The notes under the pieces: generated by a model
Databases searched by the model: none
Seen by the model: the letters and a program-made list of their open reading frames with translations, nothing else
What the model was told of the DNA's origin: nothing
Program-made: the position numbers and the translations under genes
Source: JBPCNH01 sp051001455
GTDB taxonomy: Bacteria > Actinomycetota > CADDZG01 > WHSQ01
Length of the DNA: 61,003 bases
Direction of reading: 5' to 3'
Assembly: GCA_051001455.1 (NCBI GenBank)
Contig: JBPCNH010000016.1
Coordinates: forward strand, 1 to 61,003
In this document: one piece after another, positions 52,181 through 59,672 of the stretch
How positions within the stretch are numbered: position 1 is the first letter of the stretch
Layout of the letters: every line of letters starts with the position of its first letter

Positions 52181-53025
52181 CCGTTCAACCGCCTCTCGGC
52201 CGGAAGGCGGCCCGCCCTCAACATCAGCCGGTAGCCGAGGAGGGTCGCCGCCCCACCCAGGCCAAGCACGACGACACCGCTACCACTGCTGTAGGACGCT
52301 GCCGCTTCGGGTCGAAGTGACATGATCAGCAGCACCGCCCATGGAGCCCCAGCCGCTAGCTTCGCCGCAGTAATGGTCCACGACCACCGGGCGGCAACCT
52401 CACGACGGGCTTGTAGATCGCCGCGGACGAAATCAGCCAAAGCTCGAAGAACCCGAACAAGGTCGGTTCCGCCAACCGAATGCGCCGATCCCAACGCCAC
52501 TGCCACACGATCGGCGATCGGATCCGTCAGTACAGACCTCATCTCGTCCAGCGCGGCGAGAAAGTTGCCGCTCGCCCGATAGGTACGCGTGAACGCCTCA
52601 AAACCTGGTCGGAGACCCTCCCCGGAACGTTGAGTCACGCCCACACAGGCTTCTGCCAGTGAACGTCCACCCCGGATCCCAGCGATCAGCGTGGCGATGG
52701 CGTCCGGCCACTCTTCACGGGAGCGAGTGGCCCGTTTGCGACCGAGAGATCTCGCCCACGACGACGGCAGCAGCATCACCATGGACGCGCTGGCGATTGA
52801 CACCGTCAGGGTACCGGTCAGGCCCGTAACGATGATCGCCACCAGTGCACCCGAGCCGATGGATAACGCGACCAGCCGGGCCGGTGTCAGCCATGGGATC
52901 CCCGCTGCATCAACGACCTCTCGGAGACGGCGAAAGCGAAGTGGGCGGAACGGACGCCAGCCCGTCATGCCCTGGTACATCAGCAGCAGACCGCAAGCTC
53001 CAACAAGGGGAACAAGATCTCTCAC
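52177..53025 (-). CDS. TadB-like type II secretion F-family platform protein
   Basis: A 282-residue platform protein: N-terminal helices (about 5-20, 45-85), the T2SSF domain with WPDAIATLIAGIRGGRSLAEACVGV and AHSVGGTDLVRVLRALADFVRGDLQAR, and C-terminal helices (about 210-225 and 245-270). It pairs with the TadC-like protein. It overlaps both neighbours by 4 bp, consistent with stoichiometric coupled translation. Confidence 0.88.
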   Translation of the reverse strand: MRDLVPLVGACGLLLMYQGMTGWRPFRPLRFRRLREVVDAAGIPWLTPARLVALSIGSGALVAIIVTGLTGTLTVSIASASMVMLLPSSWARSLGRKRATRSREEWPDAIATLIAGIRGGRSLAEACVGVTQRSGEGLRPGFEAFTRTYRASGNFLAALDEMRSVLTDPIADRVAVALGSAHSVGGTDLVRVLRALADFVRGDLQARREVAARWSWTITAAKLAAGAPWAVLLIMSLRPEAAASYSSGSGVVVLGLGGAATLLGYRLMLRAGRLPAERRLNG

Positions 53026-54242
53026 CGCAGGAGATCCTTGAGATCGATGCCGGCGTCACCGAATAGTTCAACTCGCGGCGGGTGATATCCCGTCCACTCC
53101 AAGCCGGCAGCACCCCGCCGGAAGAGTGGAACCGTCTCGATCGCTTCACCCTCAACCCGGCCTGTCACCCCGAGCACCTCTTGTACACGTCGAGCTCGGC
53201 CGACCTTCCTGAGATGCACGATGAGGTCGATCGACGATGCGACGACCGGCACAACGAAAGAGTGCGTGACATTCTCGCCGGCGAGAAGAGGCAGAGTCGT
53301 CAACTTCCTCAAGGCTTCGATAGCGTTGTTGGCGTGCAGTGAAGTCATCCCCGGCAGCCCAGAGTTGAGTGCAACCAGGAGGTCCAATGCCTCGCTCTGT
53401 CGCACCTCACCGACGATGATCCGGTCCGGTCGCATCCGCAACGCTTCCGTTATGAGGCGCCGCAGATCGATCGCTCCCTTTCCCTCGAGGTTCGCCTGGC
53501 GAGTCTGCAGAGCTACAACGTCCGGCAATGGAACCTGCAACTCGAACACTTCCTCACAAGAGATCACTCGTTCGCGCGAGGGGATATGCGCCGACAGACA
53601 GTTAAGGAGCGTGGTCTTTCCGGTTTGAGTTGCGCCCGATACAACGATGTTCAGACCCGCTTGTACCGAAGCGGCCAGGAAATCCGCACACCCTCGGTCG
53701 AGAGAGCCGAGACGAACGAGCTCATCAAGAGTATGGGCCCGTACGATGAACTTCCGGATGTTCACAGCCCAGTGACGTCGGGTGATGTCCGGGATGACCA
53801 CATGGAGGCGGGATCCATCCGGGAGCGTCGCATCCACGAACGGCGACGACAGATCCAGCCGGCGTCCACTCGACCGCAGCATGCGTTCCACGAGCTCAGG
53901 GATACGTTCTTGCTCTAGGACTATGTTCGTCAGGTGATGCTGGCCGCGCCGTGCACAGAAGACCTTGCCGGGGCCATTGATCCAGATCTCTTCCACCTCG
54001 GGATCGTCAAAAAGCGATTGCAAAGGGCCGAATCCGGCGACACTGTCGATGAGGAGCTTGCGCAAGGTTCCCGTCGTATCTGGAAGTTCCTCCGTCGTCC
54101 GTGCCGTCAATTCGTGCTGGGCCAGCACCTCATCCACGAGTCCCGCCACTTCCGGCATACCGTCCTCTGAGGGATCTACGCCCCGTTCCTTTACGAGCTG
54201 CCTGACCGCGCTCTCGATACGGGAGATAGTGGCGGTGTCCAT
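53022..54242 (-). CDS. tadA: TadA/CpaF secretion ATPase
   Basis: A 406-residue type II/IV secretion ATPase that powers pilus assembly. The N-terminal part has FGPLQSLFDDPEVEEIWINGP. Walker A is SGATQTGKTTLLN, where most homologues read GGTGSGKTT. The Asp box is CEEVFELQ, Walker B is RIIVGEVRQSEALDLL, and the His box is MTSLHANNAIEAL. It overlaps tadB by 4 bp and abuts the TadZ-like gene. Confidence 0.92.
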   Translation of the reverse strand: MDTATISRIESAVRQLVKERGVDPSEDGMPEVAGLVDEVLAQHELTARTTEELPDTTGTLRKLLIDSVAGFGPLQSLFDDPEVEEIWINGPGKVFCARRGQHHLTNIVLEQERIPELVERMLRSSGRRLDLSSPFVDATLPDGSRLHVVIPDITRRHWAVNIRKFIVRAHTLDELVRLGSLDRGCADFLAASVQAGLNIVVSGATQTGKTTLLNCLSAHIPSRERVISCEEVFELQVPLPDVVALQTRQANLEGKGAIDLRRLITEALRMRPDRIIVGEVRQSEALDLLVALNSGLPGMTSLHANNAIEALRKLTTLPLLAGENVTHSFVVPVVASSIDLIVHLRKVGRARRVQEVLGVTGRVEGEAIETVPLFRRGAAGLEWTGYHPPRVELFGDAGIDLKDLLR

Positions 54243-55450
54243 CAGATCCGGCTCGCGATGCGGCCGAGCAGGCCACGTTGTTCGACCCGTCCCCCGAGTG
54301 AAGCAGCCAGCTCCCGGACCGCCTCCGTTACATCAGACCGTCGGATGGCTTCACGTATCGCGAGGCCGGTGGCAACAGCGCGCCGGACATCCTCGGGCCG
54401 GTCCGGCACGAAGTGAGCAACACGCTTACCTAGGTGCTCCATGATGAGCGCCGCGGCAGCTCGCCGGTCGTGCGAGGACGCACGGTTTACGACGATGGTG
54501 ATCGCATCTCTATCGACCAACTCTTCGAGTCGCCCGAAGGACCTGAGGAAATGCTTCAAAGAGACGGGGTCTGCGCCGGTAACCGCCACGATTTGATGAG
54601 CCTGACTCAACGCCACCCGAGCCATCTCGTTCCTACCCTGACCCAGACCTTCGGTCCCCGGCTGCTCGGCCTCGAGACAGAACCCGGTGTCCACGACCAC
54701 GGTGGCGAAGATGCTCTGCACCGCACGGAGGAGGTTCGCCCATCCGAACTCCGAAACATCTGCCCATGCATAGGCGTGAGGAAGCCCGGGGAGGACGACT
54801 GGACCCGTCTCACCTGCCCGGCGCAATTGTGGTCCCAAGGCGGAAGGCGACAGTTCGTCGCGGTGAGCGAGTCTGCTGGCCCATACGACGGTGGCAAGCT
54901 CTTCGGTCATCCCCAGCAGTTGTAGAACGTCTCCTCCGTAAGGATCTCCGTCGATCAGGAGAGTGCTGGGCTCAAGTGCAGCTATCTCACAGGCAAGTTC
55001 GATCGCCAAGGTGGTTCGACCGGGCGCGCCCTTCCCGCCCCAGACCGCAACCAGCTTGCCGTTCTTAAGCTCCGCCTCGCTATCGATCTGCTCCTCTGAC
55101 GCCCTCGGATCGACGGAAAGGTGTGCGACGAGATCATCGGGCGAGGTGTGAAGAGGTAAGACGGGGATGTCTCGTTGCTCCCCCGACAGAACGACCAGAG
55201 GATCGTCGGTAACCATCACGATCGAGATCTCACGCTCGATCGCCTCTTCAACGCACTGGCGATCGAACCAAGAAGGACCTCCGAAACAGACGATCCCGTC
55301 GATCTGACCACCGCGGATCGCGGCCAACACCTCGACACGATCCACGCACCGCATGAATAGATGCACGTCCGAGCGGACCGACAGCGAGGAAGCAGCACGC
55401 TCTTCGAGGTCAGAGATGCCCGCGATGGTGATGAGCCTCAGGGGCTTCAA
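54242..55450 (-). CDS. TadZ/CpaE-like MinD-type ATPase
   Basis: A 402-residue protein: N-terminal receiver-like domain (about 1-130) and a MinD/ParA-type ATPase domain (about 135-380) with the deviant P-loop WGGKGAPGRTTLAIELA, LLIDGDPYGGDVLQLLG and VVVDTGF. TadZ proteins place the pilus machine at the cell pole. It overlaps the CpaB gene by 4 bp and is followed directly by tadA. Confidence 0.82.
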   Translation of the reverse strand: MKPLRLITIAGISDLEERAASSLSVRSDVHLFMRCVDRVEVLAAIRGGQIDGIVCFGGPSWFDRQCVEEAIEREISIVMVTDDPLVVLSGEQRDIPVLPLHTSPDDLVAHLSVDPRASEEQIDSEAELKNGKLVAVWGGKGAPGRTTLAIELACEIAALEPSTLLIDGDPYGGDVLQLLGMTEELATVVWASRLAHRDELSPSALGPQLRRAGETGPVVLPGLPHAYAWADVSEFGWANLLRAVQSIFATVVVDTGFCLEAEQPGTEGLGQGRNEMARVALSQAHQIVAVTGADPVSLKHFLRSFGRLEELVDRDAITIVVNRASSHDRRAAAALIMEHLGKRVAHFVPDRPEDVRRAVATGLAIREAIRRSDVTEAVRELAASLGGRVEQRGLLGRIASRI

Positions 55451-56127
55451 GAGCCCTCGTCCCCGCTCGTCGTCGCTCCCGTAGGGGGCGGGGGCCCACC
55501 CGAGACCCTGACCAGATCGATCTCGCCGTTGCGGATCGCGAACGCGACCTCGGGAGCCTCATCGGCCGTGACGGAAACCGTCAAACCAACCAGGGTCGTA
55601 TCTCCGAACCCCATACTTCCATCGCTCACTACGTCCAAGACCTCGGCACCCGAAAGAAGCAGCTCGGTACGCGCGCCCTTCTGGCCCGCACCGAAAGTGA
55701 CATAGACATCGACCCGTTCCCCGGGCCGGAGAGTGCCACCGACCGCATGCTCGGGAGACGCCGGGATGGTCATGGAGCGACCCTCGATCGCCGACGCTCC
55801 GTCAAGACGCACCGCAGAAAGGCTGATCAACTCCCCCGCGAAAACGGGGCGATTGACAACACTCCCTACCAAAGAACTATCGCGGGAGATATATCCGGTG
55901 AGCAGGTCGTCCGGCAGCCCTACGTCGGTCACTCGAAGGTCCTCCGGTCCGATGACGGTGTCGGCAGGCAGGTCCGCTGCAGCGACCCAGACCCCAGTCG
56001 TCGCCTGCGCGGACGTAACCGCGCGCTGCCCTCCGAACAGAGCGGTCGTGAAGAGGAGAAGCCCGAGGATGGTCCGCACGTTGATCCACTGCGGCCGTTC
56101 AACCCGCAGAGCATGAGGTACGTCCAC
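55447..56127 (-). CDS. CpaB/RcpC-like Flp pilus assembly protein
   Basis: A 226-residue protein: an N-terminal membrane helix (about 17-33), SAF domain (about 45-110, WVAAADLPADTVIGPEDL and GELISLSAV) and RcpC domain (SMTIPASPEHAVGGTLRPGERVDVYVTF). It probably connects the machine to the cell wall. The GTG at 56127 is the first codon of the pilus operon; a phased repeat array lies 28-54 bp upstream. Confidence 0.85.
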   Translation of the reverse strand: MDVPHALRVERPQWINVRTILGLLLFTTALFGGQRAVTSAQATTGVWVAAADLPADTVIGPEDLRVTDVGLPDDLLTGYISRDSSLVGSVVNRPVFAGELISLSAVRLDGASAIEGRSMTIPASPEHAVGGTLRPGERVDVYVTFGAGQKGARTELLLSGAEVLDVVSDGSMGFGDTTLVGLTVSVTADEAPEVAFAIRNGEIDLVRVSGGPPPPTGATTSGDEGS

Positions 56128-56154
56128 CCGGCCCCCTAGTTTCGCCTGACTAGC

Positions 56155-56180
56155 TCAAATGGAAGCAAACGCGGTCAAAT
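56155..56180. promoter_or_regulatory. 10-bp-phased CAAA array, pilus operon/HTH divergent promoter
   Basis: TCAAAT, GCAAAC and TCAAAT start at 56155, 56165 and 56175, exactly one helical turn apart. They sit between the CpaB gene (minus) and the HTH gene (plus), at the -35 distance of the HTH gene's -10 box. Probable binding array for a multimerising regulator. Confidence 0.5.
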
Positions 56181-56205
56181 CCAGGCGTCCGCCCCCACCT
56201 GCTGC

Positions 56206-56211
56206 TACCCT
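56206..56211 (+). promoter_or_regulatory. -10 box of a leaderless promoter (HTH gene)
   Basis: TACCCT on the plus strand, 7 nt before the ATG at 56219. Confidence 0.45.
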
Positions 56212-56218
56212 TCATGCG

Positions 56219-56482
56219 ATGAAGAAAGATGCCGAGGAAGCTTCCCGTCCGGCGATCGAGCCCAGATTCCTCGCTCTCGAGGACGTAGCGACCTACCTCA
56301 GTGTCAGCGTGCCGCAGGTCTACGCCCTGGTGCGATCGGGAACCTTGCCTGCCATAAAGATCGGCGGTCGGGGCGTCTGGCGAGTAGACAAAGCTCAGCT
56401 GGAAGCGTACGTCGAGAGACTTCATCAAGAGACCGCCGAGTGGACGTCCAAGCACCCTCTCAACCCTCGCGATAAAGAGTAA
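56219..56482 (+). CDS. excisionase/MerR-like helix-turn-helix protein
   Basis: An 87-residue DNA-binding protein with one winged HTH of the excisionase/MerR type: FLALEDVATYLSVSVPQVYALVRSGTLP, then KIGGRGVWRVDKAQLEAYVERL. There is no effector domain, so it resembles BldC-type regulators that bind direct repeats as multimers. The ATG at 56219 is 7 nt after a -10 box. It lies in the pilus locus between two phased arrays, so it is the likely local regulator. It overlaps the opposite-strand gene by 23 bp. Confidence 0.78.
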   Translation: MKKDAEEASRPAIEPRFLALEDVATYLSVSVPQVYALVRSGTLPAIKIGGRGVWRVDKAQLEAYVERLHQETAEWTSKHPLNPRDKE

Positions 56483-56942
56483 GAGCCCGAACCGCCCCGG
56501 CCGGGATCACGATCTGTTGTTCTCGGGTGAGTACCAGGTAGTCGGCGCCGACCAGTGATAAGACGCCGCTCATTTCGGACCCCAACACCCTTACGAGGAC
56601 ACGCCGGCCGCGCCATGAGCGGGCTCTCTGGATCCACGACTCCTCGATATGTTGTGGAGGCTCGTTGTCCGAACCGACCCGAACAACGGCATGTTCGAGT
56701 GGAACAATGAGCCGGGGAGGCTTTCCCACGGCGACGTAATCGGATCCCAGCAGACTGACCGGCGGACCAGAGGCTTCTCGATCGAGCAGAGCCAATGCCT
56801 TGCCACGCCCGAGTACCTCATGAAGCGACCGGCCCTGCAGGAACGAAACGGCAAGGTCGTCGGCAGCGAGCTCCTCGTGACGCGCCACCGACCCCTCGAA
56901 CGCGGCACTGAGCCCCTGGAGCATCTGATCGATGTGGTCCAC
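56460..56942 (-). CDS. pilus-locus protein with tandem small-barrel (LSm-like) repeats
   Basis: A 160-residue protein of no certain family. It contains two similar strand-rich blocks: VSLLGSDYVAVG...LIVPLEHAV (about 83-107) and LSLVGADYLVLT...IVIPAGAV (about 128-152), the second preceded by GRRVLVRVLGSEMSGV. The GxDYxxL...IVPxxAV pattern recalls Sm/LSm-like or SH3-like barrels. The N-terminal 70 residues are helical. The GTG start has GGGGGG upstream. Its place suggests a role in the pilus system, but none is known. Confidence 0.65.
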   Translation of the reverse strand: MDHIDQMLQGLSAAFEGSVARHEELAADDLAVSFLQGRSLHEVLGRGKALALLDREASGPPVSLLGSDYVAVGKPPRLIVPLEHAVVRVGSDNEPPQHIEESWIQRARSWRGRRVLVRVLGSEMSGVLSLVGADYLVLTREQQIVIPAGAVRALTLYREG

Positions 56943-57070
56943 CCGATCCCCCCAACAGGAAATCCCAAATACTTAGACGATTCTTCCACCAGGCAGGGGA
57001 CGTGTCTATATGTCCGGCCGTCCGCTTGAAGAAGTTTTGCCACTCTGGCGGAAACAGGGTTGACCAAGGC

Positions 57071-57115
57071 TAACCGAAAGTAATAAGAAGTAAACATAGG
57101 TAAACGTAGGTATTC
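57071..57115. promoter_or_regulatory. 10-bp-phased TAA array upstream of the LysM gene
   Basis: Units beginning TAAC, TAAT, TAAA, TAAA and TATT start at 57071, 57081, 57091, 57101 and 57111, exactly 10 bp apart. Two are nearly identical (TAAACATAGG and TAAACGTAGG). The array ends 19 nt before the LysM gene start and overlaps its probable core promoter. It is of the same type as the array at 56155. Confidence 0.6.
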
Positions 57116-57133
57116 CAGCGGAGGAGAGCTCAC

Positions 57134-58006
57134 ATGGATCTCTTTGAGGCAGCGGACACGTTCGACCCGACCGTCACCCTGTGGATCCTTGCCCTCGGCC
57201 TCATTCTCTTGCGGCGGGTCCAGGTGCGGCGCGGAAAGCGGAACATCCTGGCGCGACCCGCCCATCAACTACTGCGGCCGGGAACACTCCTCGGCTTCCT
57301 TCTAACGATCCCCCACCCCGCGGACGCTCACGAGCGCAGGCCCCTCCTCCCCTCCCGGCCCAAGCTCGCCGCGTCCGAACCGCCCGGTGGCCCGGCGGGC
57401 AAGGATCTCCCCGATAACTTGCTCGCCGGGCCCGGGTCGCCTCCCCCCTGGGAAAGGGACAACGCGCCTGGCGGTGATGGCCCCTACGATCGCGCACAGG
57501 AGCCCGCCGGCAACGGAACGAGCTCTGCTGCGGCCCCCTCCAAGCCCACAGGGAAGAGAGGATCCGTAAGAGACGACCGCCCGGTTTACTCGGTGCACCC
57601 CGCCATCCACGGCAGCCAACGAGGTGAAGGAACCATCACGCCACTTTTCCCTCGTAATGGAAGTAACAAGCCGCCGGGCCTATCGGGCTCGCCGGATATT
57701 CCAGCAAGGGACTGTCCGGCGGACGATCGGGCGGAGCTCCTTGCCTGCATGCGGAGACATCCTGCCGGGAAGATGGTCACCAAGGTGGGCGATGACGCAC
57801 CGAAGAGCCGATCAACATGCCGGTACACCGTTCGCCGGGGAGACACGTTGTGGGGCTTGGCTGCGGCCCATCTTCAGACGGATGACGTCCGCCGGATAGC
57901 CCGTTTCTGGCCCAAGATCCATCGGCAGAACCGCGATGTGATCGGAGCCAACCCGGACCTCCTGTTCCCCGGGCAGATGCTCGAGATTCCCTCCGAATGC
58001 GAATGA
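57134..58006 (+). CDS. membrane-anchored LysM-domain protein of the pilus locus
   Basis: A 290-residue protein: an N-terminal membrane helix (about 14-30) and a second hydrophobic segment (about 48-60), a long Pro/Gly-rich low-complexity linker (about 65-230) and a C-terminal LysM domain (CRYTVRRGDTLWGLAAAHL, IHRQNRDVIGANPDLLFPGQMLEIP). LysM binds peptidoglycan, so it may anchor the pilus machine to the wall. A GGAGGAGAG site precedes the ATG. It lies just downstream of the phased array. Confidence 0.8.
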   Translation: MDLFEAADTFDPTVTLWILALGLILLRRVQVRRGKRNILARPAHQLLRPGTLLGFLLTIPHPADAHERRPLLPSRPKLAASEPPGGPAGKDLPDNLLAGPGSPPPWERDNAPGGDGPYDRAQEPAGNGTSSAAAPSKPTGKRGSVRDDRPVYSVHPAIHGSQRGEGTITPLFPRNGSNKPPGLSGSPDIPARDCPADDRAELLACMRRHPAGKMVTKVGDDAPKSRSTCRYTVRRGDTLWGLAAAHLQTDDVRRIARFWPKIHRQNRDVIGANPDLLFPGQMLEIPSECE

Positions 58007-58079
58007 AAGCTTCTCGTGGATCGCTCTCTAGTCGGCCCAGGGAGCGCGGCCCAAAGCCATCCATAGGGCGGTCCACGAG

Positions 58080-58598
58080 ATGACCTCAACAACAAGGCGC
58101 GCGGCGTGGGCGGGTGTAGCGCTGGTATTGGTCGCGGTGACCTTTTGGAGCATCACGGGGGCAGAGCCAAGGGCGCCGACTTCGACAGGTCCTGTAGAAG
58201 CGGCCACACCTGACGCCGGGAGCCGGGTCGCTGAAGTGCTCGAAGATCCGAGCGCACAAGCGGATGCCCTCGAAACCAATGAACCCGCTCCCGTCGCGAC
58301 GGTCCCGGCGGAGACCCCTGCGAAGACGCGCGAGTACGCCCTCGGGCTGCATGAACTGAGGGGCCTTCCCGAGACGGTTGCTCCGGGAACGACCTTCGAG
58401 CTCTGGGCCACGTGGGAGCCGCCGGTGGTCGACGAACCTTATGCAGGCAAGCTGGTGCCCAAAGTCGTGGTCGTTAAAGTCATCCCGCCGATCACGCCCG
58501 AAGGACCGACCTCCGTGATCGTGTCGATCCCGCTGAAGTACATGAGGGACTTCACCTACGCACACCGGTGGGGCACCCTCAGCGTGGCTCTCCTCTAG
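58080..58598 (+). CDS. membrane-anchored protein with RcpC/CpaB-like C-terminal domain
   Basis: A 172-residue protein: an N-terminal membrane helix (about 8-25), a low-complexity Ala/Pro/Glu linker, and a C-terminal domain (about 95-172) with VAPGTTFELWATWEP, VPKVVVVKVIPPITPEG and FTYAHRWGTLSVALL. The last part resembles the RcpC domain of CpaB proteins but without an SAF domain. A role in the pilus is inferred from that and from position. The ATG has only a weak ribosome site, so the start is approximate. Confidence 0.6.
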   Translation: MTSTTRRAAWAGVALVLVAVTFWSITGAEPRAPTSTGPVEAATPDAGSRVAEVLEDPSAQADALETNEPAPVATVPAETPAKTREYALGLHELRGLPETVAPGTTFELWATWEPPVVDEPYAGKLVPKVVVVKVIPPITPEGPTSVIVSIPLKYMRDFTYAHRWGTLSVALL

Positions 58599-58628
58599 CA
58601 TCCCGCTCAGCCGCAGCGCATATATGCA

Positions 58629-58656
58629 GAAAGGCCACCCTTTCGGGCGGCCTTTC
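58629..58656. terminator. bidirectional terminator between pilus gene and rRNA operon
   Basis: GAAAGGCC...GGCCTTTC with inner CCC/GGG pairs forms a strong stem-loop. T-rich flanks on both strands let it end the plus-strand pilus gene and the minus-strand rRNA operon. Confidence 0.75.
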
Positions 58657-58667
58657 GTTAGAAAAAA

Positions 58668-58783
58668 TCCGGCGGCGACCTACTCTCCCACCTCGTCTCC
58701 AAGGCAGTACCATCGGCGCTGGAAGGCTTAACTTCTGGGTTCGGAATGGGACCAGGTGTGACCCTTCCGCCATTGCCACCGGA
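58668..58783 (-). rRNA. rrf: 5S ribosomal RNA
   Basis: A complete 5S rRNA of about 116 nt on the minus strand. The 5' and 3' ends pair (TCCGG / CCGGA), and conserved segments include GGAAGGGTCACACCTGGTCC, CCGAACCCAGAAGTTAAGCC and GCCGATGGTACTG. It lies 103 nt downstream of the 23S 3' end, in the usual order. Confidence 0.96.
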
Positions 58784-59179
58784 AACCTATGTAGTTGTCA
58801 GGTGCCGATCTCTCGGCGGTGTTCCTGCCGGTCTCCAACTTCGAGACCTCCAGAATCTTGGAAATTCTACAGCGAGCGCGAGCGTTACCAAGCCCTCGGC
58901 CTATTAGTACCGGTCGCCTGAACACATTGCTGTGCTTACAGCTCCGGCCTATCAACCTTGTCGTCTAGCAAGGGGCCTTACCCGGTTAACCCGGTGGGAG
59001 ATCTAATCTCGAAGCCGGCTTCGCACTTAGATGCTTTCAGCGCTTATCCGATCCGCACGTAGCTAATGAGCATGCCGTTGGCACGACAACTCACACACTA
59101 GAGGTGCGTCCATCCCGGTCCTCTCGTACTAGGGATAGCTCTTCTCAAATCTCCTACGCCCGCGGAGGATAGGGACCGA

Positions 59180-59579
59180 CACTCTTGTTACTTCCGATCT
59201 CATGATCGAAAGGCCAGGTCGTTTCTGTTCCGCCTGGCTCTGCATGTCGCCATGCAGGTCGGACCATATCTTCACCAACCTATTTCAGTGGTGTTCGGCG
59301 TATGGCCTCTGAGGATTCCGGATCCCTACACCCATAGCAATCCAATTTTCGTGGACCGCCGTCGGAAGGAAAACTCTGACCCGTTTGATTCTGGTGTTGG
59401 TTGGAACGAGCTTTCCAGTCGTGGATGTAAGTCATCCAGTCTTTCCTGCTGATTGTCCGCACCGATCGCATTTTCACTGCTCATGCCATCACTCTAGGTT
59501 CGAGGTGTGACATGAACGAGTAGCGTCGGATACTCGGAGTTTCCAGCATTTAGCCGAATTTATAGACAGCGCGTTATCC
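59180..59579 (-). other. ORF-less group I intron in 23S rRNA (after E. coli U2604)
   Basis: A 400-nt insertion relative to E. coli 23S. The upstream exon ends in U (GAGACAGU), the intron ends in G (AAGAGTG), and the downstream exon resumes UCGGUCCC, as group I splicing requires. The S-element-like AAGATATGGTCC lies at 59261-59272 and an R-element-like TCAGAGGCCATACGCC upstream of it. No homing endonuclease ORF was found; the 65-codon frame inside is not a known endonuclease. Confidence 0.82.
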
Positions 59580-59598
59580 ACTGTCTCACGACGTTCTA

Positions 59599-59650
<52 letters not shown>

Positions 59651-59672
59651 GCTCCAGCCCCAGGATGCGACG

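Noticed and set aside
59280..59477. 65-codon frame inside the 400-nt intron, considered as a homing endonuclease
   Set aside because: No LAGLIDADG, HNH or GIY-YIG pattern. It overlaps conserved intron core regions.
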